The translations under genes were made by a program, and so were the position numbers. A stretch of DNA of 64,000 nucleotides. Origin: Nipponacmea schrenckii. Taxonomy: Eukaryota; Mollusca; Gastropoda; Lottiidae. The notes under the pieces are model-generated. The model saw nothing but the letters and a program-made list of their open reading frames with translations, was not told the DNA's origin and did not search any database. The DNA lies in NCBI GenBank assembly GCA_030562195.1, contig CM060201.1:28254067-28318066 (forward strand), read 5' to 3'. Shown piece after piece: positions 1-10,900 of the stretch; within the stretch, counting starts at the first letter, position 1, and the number at the start of each line of letters is the position of its first letter.

Positions 1-53
1 TAGATATTGAAATGAGTTCAGATAGAATAATCTTGATGTAATTTAATTTTCAG

Positions 54-596
54 AATGTAAAGAATTATTAGATGTTGTAGCAGTAGTAGATGGCTCAGAT
101 AGTATTTCATACAAGAATTTTGACATTTTGAAACAGTTTCTGAAGGCCTTGGTCGACGATCTTAACATAGGTGTCGACGAAACACGTCTCGGCATCATTC
201 TCTATAGTAGTGATATTACAAAAACAATACCATTCAGTGAAGACAAAGATTATCTATTGTATCAGATATCCATTCTAGAACATGCCAGAGATGGCACTAA
301 TACGGCCCTGGCTATAGAAGAAATGAATGAAATGATTAATGATTATGGACGAGATGGTGTTCCCAAAGTAGGTATCGTCATCACCGACGGTATATCAAAA
401 GACCCCAACGCAACTGTTTATAAAGCATCATTAGCTCACAAGCAAGATATTGATGTATTTGCTGTGGGTGTTACTGAAAAAATCAATTTGGCGGAACTGA
501 AAGGAATTGCTTCCTCCGATTCCAAAGTTCTTATGGTATCTAAATTCAGCAATCTACACACCATTCTGAGAAAAGTTGTATTACGTAAATGCCCAG
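54..596 (+). CDS. Gene A exon: VWA domain 1 in window
   Basis: It follows an acceptor after a T-rich tract and ends CCAG|GTAAG. It encodes one whole VWA domain, from CKELLDVVAVVDGSDSIS to RKCPG, with DGTNT and ITDG completing the MIDAS. The length is 543 nt, a multiple of three, with phase 1 on both sides. An internal ATG at 128 is not the true start because the MIDAS lies upstream of it. Confidence 0.92.
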
Positions 597-3500
597 GTAA
601 GCCAAATTATAATGCCTTATTATTATTATAGGACGTCATAATATTGATATTGATATCATAATGAGTTCATAAATGGCACTTATTATTCCATTACATAGCT
701 CCCATTCTATGAAAAAGTTCCTGATGCATACGGAATGCCGTTACATAGAGGCCTTTGGTAGACGATTCAATTAATTTCAGACAATGTCGTTTCCTATCAA
801 TTAGTATGAAGTTATTTGAAACGAAAATGAAATTTAGTCTTTAACGCCTTTAGCATACTGGGCATCGCTCTAGTGAAAAACCTGAAAATTCATATCGACC
901 TTTACCGGGATCGAACCCTTTAGCGATAAAATATCTAACTCACTCACCTCTTCATTGTAGCATGAATAATATTTCAGATCACTGTAAAGACTATCTAGAA
1001 ATTGTAGCTTTGGTTGATGGTTCCGACAGCATTTCTAAAGATGATTTTGTCAAACTTAAGTTAGCTTTATCTAGTTTGGTAGAGGATGTCGATGTCAGTG
1101 AGGGGAAGACGAGATTTGGTTTGATTTTGTACAGCAGCGATATCACTGAAGTTATTTCCTTGAGTTACAACAAACAATATTTACTTGATCAAATTGCTTT
1201 ACTACCACATCCGCGAGATGGTACCAACACCAATTTAGGCTTGGCCCGAATGAATCAACTATTTCAAGAAGAGGCCAGGCCCGGTGTTCAAAAAATTGGT
1301 TTGGTGATTACCGATGGTATCTCTAAAGACCGCAATGCAACCCAGGAGGAAGCATTCGCCCTTAAGACGGATTTAAATGTGAACATGTTCACAGTGGGAA
1401 TTTCCGATAATATTGACGTAACAGAACTTTCAGGAATTGCAACTCTTAACCGAAATATTCTAACTATTGACATCTTCGATGACCTTCAACATATTCTTGA
1501 AAATGTTGTGCGAATGTTTTGTCCATGTAAGTACTCTTCATTTAAGTTTTTTAGTTAAAATCACTTGAAATAAAGGCTAGCCTTTTTCTTTTGAAGAGAT
1601 TCAAAAATATCTTCAATCACTCACGATATTTTAAGTCGAAAGCATTCTTATATAATAAATAAATCACATTACATGTATTTATATTGAAGACATGAAGTGA
1701 AGACATGCTTTGAAGCTGTTTTTCGTCTGTTTTATATCGTTTAAAAAAACTTGTAGATATTTATGAACGGTTCTATGAAAAGTACAATATAGTGATGTAA
1801 AGTACAGAGAAATATTTTATATGGTTAAATGTGATAAATCTATCAGATAAACCATTTTTGAAAAAAAAAATTATAATAAGTTTAGGTATCTTTTTGTATG
1901 TTGCTTAGTAACGATGAGCAATATTTATTTTCATTCACAGTACCCACATGCACATCGGCATTAGATGTCTTAACTGTGGTTGATGGATCCGACAGCATAT
2001 CAGCAGAAGAATTCAAAGAACTTAAAGAATCTCTGAAGAACCTTGTCATAGATTTGGAAATTGGACAAAGTGGATCAAGATTTGGTTTAATATTGTACAG
2101 TAGCAATATAACAGCAGTTATCACCTTCACCAACAACAAGAATTTGATTCTGTCTGAAATCGATTCTCTTGATCAACCAAGAGACGGAACAGAAACTGCT
2201 TTGGCTATTGAAGAAATGATTAAAATGTTTACCAATTTAGGGAGAAGTGCCATTCAAAGGATAGGTATTGTCATAACTGACGGTATGTCCAAGGATCCTA
2301 ACCAAACTAAGTTCAATGCCCAAAAAGCTAAGGATGAAGGTATCAACATGTTCGCTGTGGGTGTTAGTAATAAAATTCACGAACAAGAACTGAAAGATAT
2401 CGCTAGCAATAACCAAGTGTTCATTTCGGACAGTTTCCTGGAGTTGAGTCGAAGTTTGATGGATGTAGTAAGGAAGGCTTGTCCAGGTGGGATTATTAAT
2501 TTATGTATCAGTATTCTAACACAAAAGTTTAACAATGTGCCCACCTGGTTATCGCCATAATGTCTTAATGGCAACTTCCGAACTTCAGGAAGATTGGTTA
2601 CAAAATGGGGAAAGAATTGCATTGTTAAATTTGTTCATTAAAGATTTTCGAGCACAGATATCAAATAATCTAGTTTTATCCTGGAAAGATAATTTTCATA
2701 AAAGATCTTTTGCCTTATTTACTCAAAATACTCATAGAACCAAAAACATCTGGAAATTGTTTCTTCTGTTTTGATGCTGTTGTCCTTTTATGGGTAGCTT
2801 AGAAATTTCAGCTTACATGTCATTAATAATTGTGTAACAACAGTGTAATAATATTTATTCTAGATCTAACAGCTCCACCAACTGTCACTATGTATACAGA
2901 CACTGTTGAGACTATCACATCAACGAGAGGACCTTCAACAGTCACAACAACCATAACAAATTCAACTCAATCTTCATCAACCTCATCTTCGTCATATCCA
3001 TCTTCATCAACTCCAATTCCAGTGATAACTTCATCAACCACAACAGAACCACAGTCTCCAGAGTCTACAACTAGTTCGACCCAGTCCTCAACTAGTCCTT
3101 CTCAGTCCACAATAAGTACAACTCAGTCCACAACAAATCTTTTTAGGATTTCTAAGTCCACAACTAGTCCGTCTGAATCCACAACAAGTTCTTCTCAGTT
3201 CACAACGAGTCCAACTCAGTCCACATCGAGTCCTTCTCAGTCCACAATAAGTTCATCACCGTCCACAACAAGTCTTTCGAGCTTTTCAGAGTCCACTTCT
3301 AGTCCGTCTGAAACCACAACGAGCTCTTCTCAGTCCACAACGAGCTCTTCTCAGTCCACAACCAGTCCTTCTCAGTCCACAACGAGTGCTTCACAGTCTA
3401 CAACGAGTCCTTCTCAGTCCACAACGAGTGCTTTACAGTCCACAACGAGTGCTTCACAGTCTACAACGAGTGCTTCACAGTCTACAACAAGTGCTTCTCA

Positions 3501-6500
3501 GTCTACAATGAGTGCTTCACAGTCTACAACGAGTGCTTCTCAGTCTACAACGAGTGCTTCACAGTCTACAACGAGTGATTCACAGTCTACAACGAATCCA
3601 CCTGCTGTAAAATCAACACTAAGTTCAACGCCATATTCAAAAACTTCAACAACCAAAAATACCCATGGAATTAAAACGACCCCACCGTTACCATCTTCTG
3701 TGTGTGATGGCTGTCTGTATAGGAATGGAGTGTACTTGAAAGAGCATCCAACTCGCTGCGATAAATTTTTACAATGCCACCAGAATTACGATGGTTTCTA
3801 TGAAGTAATAGTTAAAGATTGCCCACAAGGACTATATTGGGATCAATATCTTCTGGTTTGTAATTACCCAGAAAAGACGAACTGTACAAAAGGTATGGGC
3901 ATTATCATAATAAATGAATACCATTGTTAAAGATTTTCTACTAAAACCAAAACCAAAGACTTATATTTTTTTGGCATGATATACCATGGTTTATAATCAC
4001 ATGTTACAAAGATAACGCTTGGTAGAAAGTTAAAATCTAATTTTAAGAAACAAAGGGGTGGATACCCATGGATACTTACTTAGAAATGTATAGTTAGATA
4101 TACATGTATTTAGTTATTCCTTATGAATTAATCTTGTTTTATATTGATATATTTAAGATCCCTGTTATACTTTACCTGATCAAAGTACATATAGCGATGT
4201 AGAAATTAACTGTCGGCAATATTTTGAGTGTAAAAATGGTATTTCATATTTGGATTGCTGTGGATCTGGATATGGGTATGATAAGGCCACCAGGACGTGT
4301 AGTCCTGGTACATCCTGTACTGATGATTGTCCCTCGGCATACGTATCAGATGGTAAGTTGTCTTTTAGTATCCAGTCCTTTCATAGCAAATTATAAGTAG
4401 AATAATTCTTGAAAGAAAATCAAAAGAGACAATCTGATGGTTAATTCTTATACATCTATATAAAGCAACTATGATGTCATGTACCTCTATCGTGATTGTC
4501 CTATCAGATCTTAAGTCGGTGGAGGAAATCGTTTTAAAAGTGGACATTTTTGGACAAATTAACACGATCCATTGTTATCGTAGAAGATCGTACAGCTCCG
4601 TTACAAAATCATGATAGATCGCTTCTGATCGGGATCCCTCGACTGTTGATCTGGATAAATCTTCCTGCGATCCGATCAAAACTGATCGTTTACTATCTTT
4701 GAACTCTTCAGATCCGACACGATTTGTTGGTCTCATCTGCGATCTGTTCACGATTGTTAATTTTATGTGTTACAGTCTGGTCTTTTGTTTGGTATCCGTA
4801 TGTTCCAGTTAGATCAGATTAGTAAGACCCGGTCGTGGTGAGTGTGTCATATCAAGAGCCAGAGACTCAAATGTTACTCCTTTTGGAAAGTATTTAAACC
4901 TACCACGACATTGGGAATGAAAAACTAAGTGAACAGATCGTATATGAGCTCATCATATTGTTTCAAATCATACTCGTATCACAATTCTAGACTTGGAACA
5001 TAGAATATAGTTGGTATTAACACTTATAATAATCTTCTACAATCAGCTAAACTTGAAATGGCAGATCCAATGGGTTCAGTTATCACATTTAATAAAATTA
5101 TTATAATATAAGTATAACGTTATTTCAGTTTGTGACAAAAGGGCTGTTGATGGCAATCCTTTGGTATTTGAACAGAACGTTCCATCGTTTGGTTGGATAA
5201 GGATGAACTGTGCTCTAGGCACTGCATTCAATGAAACATCGTGCTATTGTTCATCTATTGTGGACATTGGATTTTTTATACCAGTTTCACCAAAACCTAC
5301 AGCTACAAATGGTATGTATTTAATATTTAATATATTATTTCAATTAAATTACCAATTTTTTAGTGACTTGTAGCTCAAAAAACATGAATTAGGGGTTTAG
5401 ATTGGAATTCGTAATCAAAGACAATATATATTCGTTAAACTAAGCAACTTGGATCTGCTTCTTGAAAATAAGTAGCTACAAAATGATGTTTTCAAAAGGA
5501 GATAATTGCAATTTTTAAACACCCGTTCAATGATATTGGTGTAATGTATTATACGAGAATCGCCAACAGAACATAGAGCAAAAGTACATATCACTGACAT
5601 CCGACATAATGCCGCATGCTCATTGTTTTTCTTTTTAGTTTCCATAATGCAGAACAGTAGGACGTTAAACTCCATTCATTCCAATTTTTTACTTTCAATT
5701 AATGAAAGTACTGACTCTTCCTGAACACCCGATCTTTCGAAGATTTCTCATAAACACCCGATCTTTCGTAGATTTCTTATAATTAGTTTGGTAAATTGTC
5801 ATGTCAACTCTGCGACCTATATATTTTAGTTTGTAAACCTGAAATATATCTACCCTTTGACAATGATACAAGAGATCAATCTGGAAATGGTTTCTACGTT
5901 CAAAATAATGGCGTGGTGGTCGAGGACGGTGTAGCTTACTTCGATGGTAACAGTGCATTAAGAATACCAAGATTTACCAATGTCGATTTTGGAACGAAGT
6001 TAAGAATCACGTTCAAATATAAAGTCGATGGGATTAAGTCCACGCCTCAGGCTTTAGTCACTAACAGTGATTGTGGAGAGGAGGGTTCACTATATATAGT
6101 CAGTGATCCAGAAAAAGTGACGTTCAGTGCCAGCACTGATAATTTGAACTCACCTTTACCAGCTTTAACGACATTATCTTCGGTAGGTCACGAAATTATT
6201 TGTGAGCAAATTTTAATACAGTTGTCATTAAAATCCCGTATATTGTAAAAGCAAACGAGTGAACAGGTCGTTTCATTTTTCCTTGTAGCTGCATGTCTGA
6301 CTTGTACATAGGTAAACAGTTCCGCTTTCACACTCATTCTGATTAACCTGTACTTATTGCCTCTATACCCCTTTATTCCAGTCTGATTGGAACGAAGTAG
6401 AGTTTAAGTATGATAATGGGATGTTAACTGGAAAAGTAAACGGCGCTTCTAATACACAGATCATTATGGGTAAGATTGAGTTTTTATTTTTCTGCTGTCA

Positions 6501-7036
6501 TTCTTGATCACCAAATGTCTTTAATTAAAGAGATTTGCCAAACAGTGTACCAAGGAAACTGGTAACTTCATTTTGCACCATTCCAATGCAAATGGAATCA
6601 TTTTATGCCTATCATACCTTTGTCACAGGCGGAATATTGACTGCACCATTGTGTATTGTTTTTTTCAGGTTCGATTAACAGAAATCATTATGCCTTACAA
6701 ATAGGTCGAGGTGATCAGTTCCCTAATTTTAAAGGTTGGATCGACGAGGTAATGTATAATCGATTCATATACTTTTTGCAAGTTTCGTGCAATTATTCAC
6801 TTTCACCTATTTTGGTAAGTGGAAATCTAGGAAATGTTTACATGCCCATCTTTGTACGTTTTGTAACTCTTGCGGTGTGAGTGTTAGACTCTATACATCT
6901 TTAAAAAACGCTTTGAATATGAAGAAAATTATATTAGTCTGATATGGGGGATTATTGATGAATATTTCCATCCAATTTTGTCCTCTGATAATCAAAGTCT
7001 ACTTGTTTATTTCAGGTTTACGTGTATATGTGTTAG
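54..7036 (+). CDS. Pif/BMSP-like shell matrix protein, gene A (5' end outside window)
   Basis: This is a secreted shell-matrix-type protein. Exons read as 54-596, 978-1526, 1941-2486, 2864-3892, 4158-4352, 5129-5311, 5830-6182, 6382-6469, 6669-6748 and 7016-7036. They join in frame into 1194 residues plus a partial first codon. Domain order is VWA, VWA, VWA, Ser/Thr-rich linker, chitin-binding type 2 (peritrophin-A), a second CBD-like Cys module, a four-Cys module, then a LamG/ConA-like fold. All three VWA domains keep the metal-ion-dependent adhesion site: DGSDS, the DGT loop and the TDG aspartate. The first exon starts with two bases of a split codon, so the signal peptide and perhaps more VWA exons lie upstream. 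Family knowledge: Pif and BMSP (blue mussel shell protein) have VWA plus CBD and bind chitin and calcium carbonate. The shell role is inferred. The homologous gene B faces it. Confidence 0.9.
855..955 (-). repeat. Degenerate tRNA-derived SINE-like fragment
   Basis: On the minus strand a box-B-like GGTTCGATCCC (about 908-918) follows, by roughly 30 bases, a box-A-like stretch GTGAGTGAGTTAGAT. It lies in the intron between VWA exons 1 and 2 of gene A. No full cloverleaf is visible, so it is not a functional tRNA gene. Only the promoter-box resemblance supports the call. Confidence 0.4.
978..1526 (+). CDS. Gene A exon: VWA domain 2
   Basis: The acceptor is ATTTCAG and the donor CAT|GTAAGT. It encodes a complete VWA domain starting CKDYLEIVALVDGSDSIS, with RDGTNT and ITDG present. 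It is 549 nt and phase 1-1. The upstream ATG at 962 is intronic. Confidence 0.92.
1941..2486 (+). CDS. Gene A exon: VWA domain 3
   Basis: The acceptor is TTCACAG and the donor CCAG|GTGGG. It is a complete VWA domain with DGSDSIS, RDGTET and ITDGMS. It is 546 nt and phase 1-1. The open frame running on to 2560 continues into the intron and is not coding. Confidence 0.92.
2864..3892 (+). CDS. Gene A exon: Ser/Thr-rich linker plus chitin-binding domain 1
   Basis: About the first 270 codons are Ser/Thr/Gln-rich and mucin-like, ending in a tandem 7-residue repeat of the type SQSTTSA (21-bp units, about 3310-3600). It probably forms an extended, heavily O-glycosylated spacer. A six-Cys peritrophin-A domain follows (about 3700-3885), starting CDGCLYRNGVYL, with KDCPQGLYWDQ and CNYPEKTNC. 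The acceptor is TATTCTAG, the donor AAAG|GTATG, and the phase 1-1. Confidence 0.9.
4158..4352 (+). CDS. Gene A exon: second chitin-binding-like Cys module
   Basis: The exon reads DPCYTLPDQSTYSDVEINC, then CRQYFEC, CCGSGYGYD and closing cysteines. The spacing fits a peritrophin-A-like fold. It lies between an AAG acceptor and TGG|GTAAGT-type donor, is phase 1-1, and matches gene B 10360-10548. It was recognised from frame and homology, since it has no internal ATG-initiated ORF. Confidence 0.87.
5129..5311 (+). CDS. Gene A exon: four-cysteine module
   Basis: It starts VCDKRAVDGN and contains WIRMNCALG and CYCSS, ending in a Pro/Thr-rich stretch. It aligns with gene B exon 9962-10129 (CTRRAIAD, WIEMSCPLG, CECS). 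The acceptor is TTTCAG and the donor AATG|GTATGT, phase 1-1. I do not recognise a named domain; it is a conserved spacer between CBD and LamG. Confidence 0.85.
5715..5790 (+). repeat. Short tandem duplication in gene A intron
   Basis: Two adjacent copies of a unit of about 32 bp (ACACCCGATCTTTCGNAGATTTCT) lie just before the LamG exon acceptor. Confidence 0.7.
5830..6182 (+). CDS. Gene A exon: LamG/ConA-like domain, first part
   Basis: The exon opens VCKPEIYLPFDND, followed by DQSGNGFYVQNNGVVVEDG and AYFDGNSALRIPRF, typical strand motifs of a LamG-like jelly roll. It is 353 nt, exactly the length of the homologous gene B exon, and phase 1 to 0. The donor is TCG|GTAGGT; the open frame beyond it to 6248 is intronic. 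Confidence 0.9.
6382..6469 (+). CDS. Gene A exon: LamG middle part
   Basis: It encodes SDWNEVEFKYDNGMLTGKVN and onward, the strand of the LamG fold that carries the W-x-E-V signature. It runs from acceptor ATTCCAG to donor ATGG|GTAAG, phase 0 to 1. It matches SDWNEVEYK in gene B. Confidence 0.88.
6669..6748 (+). CDS. Gene A exon: LamG last strands
   Basis: It encodes GSINRNHYALQIGRGDQF then FKGWIDE, the typical closing motif of LamG-like domains. The acceptor is TTTTTCAG and the donor GAG|GTAATG, phase 1 to 0. It is 80 nt, the same length as its gene B partner. Confidence 0.88.
7016..7036 (+). CDS. Gene A terminal micro-exon
   Basis: A 21-nt coding end after TTTCAG reads VYVYMC and stop. 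Gene B ends with the similar LSVYLCAA, which supports this model. An ATTAAA poly(A) signal lies at 7101-7106. Confidence 0.78.
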   Translation, partial: VYVYMC

Positions 7037-7100
7037 ATGCTGATTTTGTATTTTGTAAATATTGTTTTATTTAATAATGAATAGTTATGCAGAGTGTGTA

Positions 7101-7106
7101 ATTAAA
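7101..7106 (+). other. Candidate poly(A) signal, gene A
   Basis: ATTAAA sits 65 bp after the gene A stop codon, in AT-rich DNA. It is the first such hexamer downstream. Confidence 0.55.
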
Positions 7107-7810
7107 GTTTACACTTGAGTCAGTCTTATATTTCCGATATTAATACTCTTCAAAGAAAAAGTTCGGAAAAATACATTGATTAGGTGACCTCTGACACATA
7201 TTATAGGGTAAAGATGTAGAAATGCATACCTTTTTTCTATTTGTAAAAAATGGGAGCACAAATCATTTTTCTAGTTGCGTCTCCCAATCAATCATAATTT
7301 AAATGAACACATGATAACGTCATGGTACCAAGAGGGTTACCCGCATACAATTAAATGAACGGTTTATATCGCTTATTGAAAATTAAGTTGAAAGAGTAAT
7401 CATGAGTAAACTGGTTAGTTAGCAGTTGGTGGCCAGAAAACAAGCCCCTTGACGCAGTGCATATCTAATCACATTGACGGAGTTAAGTTTTGCACGTGTA
7501 GGATATAAGTATCTATTTAATAGTAGTAGTAACGGTAAGTATATATTTATTGTTTTCAAGTGAGTAGACCCGAAAGAAATATTTTTTATACGTATATTGA
7601 AACATCAACTTAAAATACTACTAAAGTTTGATATCTTTTTGGTTTAACGCAATTTCTTATAGAAGTAAATATTATTTTTTCGATTTTTTTTACATAAGAA
7701 ATTTCAGGCCAAAATGTGGTCTGTGACAACTTCACAACATAAAAACTCGTTATAATGTTTAGTCAGTATGACTCAGTATGTATATACAAACTTTTAAATA
7801 AGAACTACGA

Positions 7811-7829
7811 TTTATTAGCAAACTTTATT
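7811..7829 (-). other. Candidate poly(A) signals, gene B
   Basis: Two AATAAA hexamers on the minus strand (7829-7824 and 7816-7811) lie about 95-110 bp after the gene B stop. The two convergent genes are therefore separated by about 700 bp (7107-7810) in which I see no gene. Confidence 0.65.
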
Positions 7830-7922
7830 TGCATTTGCAAATGATACATGACTAGTGAAAACCAGAATTATTTCTGTGAAGGTTTTCGTTAATGTTGAAT
7901 AAAGCCATGGAAATAGACCACA

Positions 7923-7949
7923 TTATGCTGCACACAAATACACAGAAAG
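7923..7949 (-). CDS. Gene B terminal micro-exon
   Basis: After TTTTTCAG it reads LSVYLCAA and stop, resembling VYVYMC in gene A. The phase is correct. A spurious plus-strand ORF (7892-8077) overlaps it. Confidence 0.75.
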   Translation of the reverse strand, partial: LSVYLCAA

Positions 7950-10900
7950 CTGAAAAAGGAAAAGAATTTTTGATGAAAACTGATAAGGGGCTGACAGGGG
8001 AAAGTCATTTGGGTGGGACATTAAACGGGCGTCACTTATTGAAAATCCGAATTACATGTAGAAATTCGAGGTATTGATTCACAATGTGTGTTATTTCCAT
8101 GTAAATTTGAATGTAAACTCAACTTAACAAGGAAATCTGTGAGCGAAAGTCAACGTTCACCCTTTGTTTAGTTTGCGAAATGCAGATACACATACTAATG
8201 ATATTTCATCAGTCTAATGAAATTAGATAAGGGCCTACATACCTCGTCAATCCAACCTTTGAAATTAGAGAAACCATCACCTCTACCGATCTGTAAACCA
8301 CAGTGTTTCCTTTTGATAATACCTGAAATACCAAATTGACTCACTTCATTTAATTCTGCTGTATGGGCTTATTCATTACAATCAAAATATTGCTGAATTA
8401 AAGGAAAGCTGCTATCAGGTGTTATATTTTATCCGTAGGTTCAGTACGCATGGCAATCACCAAATAGCCCATCCCTTGCATTATTACCGGAGATGAGGGG
8501 AGATTCAGATATCACATATCCTGATCATACGAACATAGGGGTAAACCCCCTATAAAACAGAAGAAAGATACACGAACGTAGTTCACGAACATTTTGAATC
8601 ATTACTTAAAATGACCGTAATATGTCAACAAAATCTTCCATTCACATTTTTAAGCAAAAGCATTTTGATTTGAAGGCTTAGTTGAATATGTTAGGCTCTT
8701 TAAGAATTCGACTTATTAAGTCGAGGAAGAAATTCGAAATGGCTGTAAAGTATGTTCGTGTGTGTTATTTAATAACCATACGTGGTCTTTTATGGTATCC
8801 TGAAGATACAAATAAGCAGAATAAGATAATAGAAAACAACTTACCATCGACTAGTGTATTAGCTTGTCTACCATTAACAGCTGATATTAATTGACCATCC
8901 ACAACCTTGTATTCTACCTCATTCCAGTCAGATGACTACAAGTATATATTTAGAGCATGAGGTATAATGGGGTTAAACAAAAGTATTTACTACCAATAGG
9001 GGTTTTTCTATGTTGACGATGTTTTCGAAAAGACATTCTAACAAAGCTTTGGAGAGCCATTTCAAACATTTAAGACCTTTCATGTGGTTTTTATTCAACA
9101 TTTGCTTTCAAAAGTGCTACTCGTGCTATTAAGTAAATCGTCATCGCCATGGTTGCACAAAAGATTCTACAAAGTCTGGTTGAAATTTGAAATCCAATAG
9201 TGGATCCGAAATAAAAACTTACTGAACCAATGGTGGCAGACTTTTCATCAGCATTGTCGGCAGAAATAAGACCCAAAAGTGTCTGACTCTGCTCAGCTAC
9301 TATATAAATGGATTGCTTCTCTCCACAATCACCATTAGTTACCAGGGCTTCTGGTCCATTAGCAGCACCATCCAACTTGTACTTCAATTTAATTGTTACT
9401 GCCTTACGGAAGTCGACATTGGCAAATCGAGGGATCCTCAGGTAACTTTGACCGTCGAAATAAGCAACTCCATTTTCTACGACGACTCCGTTGTTTTGTA
9501 CAAAATTATAATTGCCTGATTCGTCGTATACTCCAGAATCAAACGAAAGTTGGACTGCTGGTTTACATTCAGCATCTAAAATTATCAATATTGTAATTAA
9601 GTAGAGATATGTTTATATGTCGAAGTGTCTAAGTGTGACTTATACTTGACAACTGTAGCCTGTAAAATAACTACAAAGATATCTAAAAAAAACGAGAAGA
9701 AAAATATGGTGGCGTTCAGCGAAATCGGTGAGAAAGCAGTAGCATTTATATTATATTTAAGAGGTCCAGTACTCGGTCTTGCACGGCTCCCCCTCTCTCT
9801 AATTAATACCTTACGAATGAGTTTCCGGTGTTGTGAGAATAAGCCCCTGTCGCCTTTGGAAAAGTTTGTGGAACGTACTTTATCCCTCCGCTCAATATAA
9901 CACCACCATGAGTTTGCTTCTATCCCATGTAGCTTGGACTAATGTACTAGTAATAAATTACCTCGTGCTGCTGGTGGTGGTGTTGTATTAACATAATCCT
10001 CATTAAATATACTACATTCACAATCTTCTTGACTATACAGAGCACCTAGGGGACACGACATTTCTATCCATTCATCTCCAACAGCTTGTTCATAAGAATG
10101 TGTATCAGCTATAGCTCTTCTTGTACAACCTAAAACAAATTACAAGTGGTAAACAGCGGTTAAGTTCTAGCTTCCATTTTCAAAGAATCTTCTTGGTAGT
10201 AGCTACATGATGTCGAAATCAATTAATGTACTTTCATGTATGAAATGAACAATTATATCTATATTTACGACGACGTTGTCGAAAAATAATGGACTATGAT
10301 GAAAATACAGGGTTACGGTGATTTGTATGAAGTGAATGCATTATATCAAAACTAATTACCTTTCTCTGGATTTCCCCATTTGCATGAATCAACACAAGCT
10401 GAATTGGATTCACATTTGCCAGCTGCAGAATTGAAAGCGTAGCCTGGTAGACAACACTTCTCAAAAGACACACTCTTGAAACATGTATAATATTCTCTAC
10501 AGTTGGTTGGATGTGCTATATCACCATCAGGTTTGGAATAGCATGGGTCTATAAAGAAACGCCAATTGAACTAAAGCCTTTATTGTTTCTACTTCAAACT
10601 AGGAATGTGTGTACTTTGAGAAAGTAAACTATGGACAAAGCTGCAACAATGGTCATCCCACAGCCTTTTCGTTGAGTTTGAACTGGCTTTTTCAGTAGAG
10701 CGTCGTTGAATACCCGACGCCTTTTAGATTTCTATCGCTTGTTCGATATTGTGCTGTCTTGGAGTGTTTTTTTTTTTGTGATGGCTGATGTTGTTTATCA
10801 AATCTCCACGTCAGTCTGATAATTGACATGTCTGTCTAATAGTACCTTTGACATTTGTCACTTCGACCGGGACATAGTCGTGTTTACCAATACTGTCGCC

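Noticed and set aside
900..925. Functional tRNA gene
   Set aside because: Only a box B and a weak box A are present; no acceptor stem or anticodon arm pairs.
4590..4800. GATC-rich stretch in a gene A intron
   Set aside because: No consistent repeat unit, inverted arms or coding frame could be defined.
9091..9222. Extension of the gene B LamG exon to the ORF end
   Set aside because: A strong donor at 9223/9222 and homology to the gene A exon end show this is intron.
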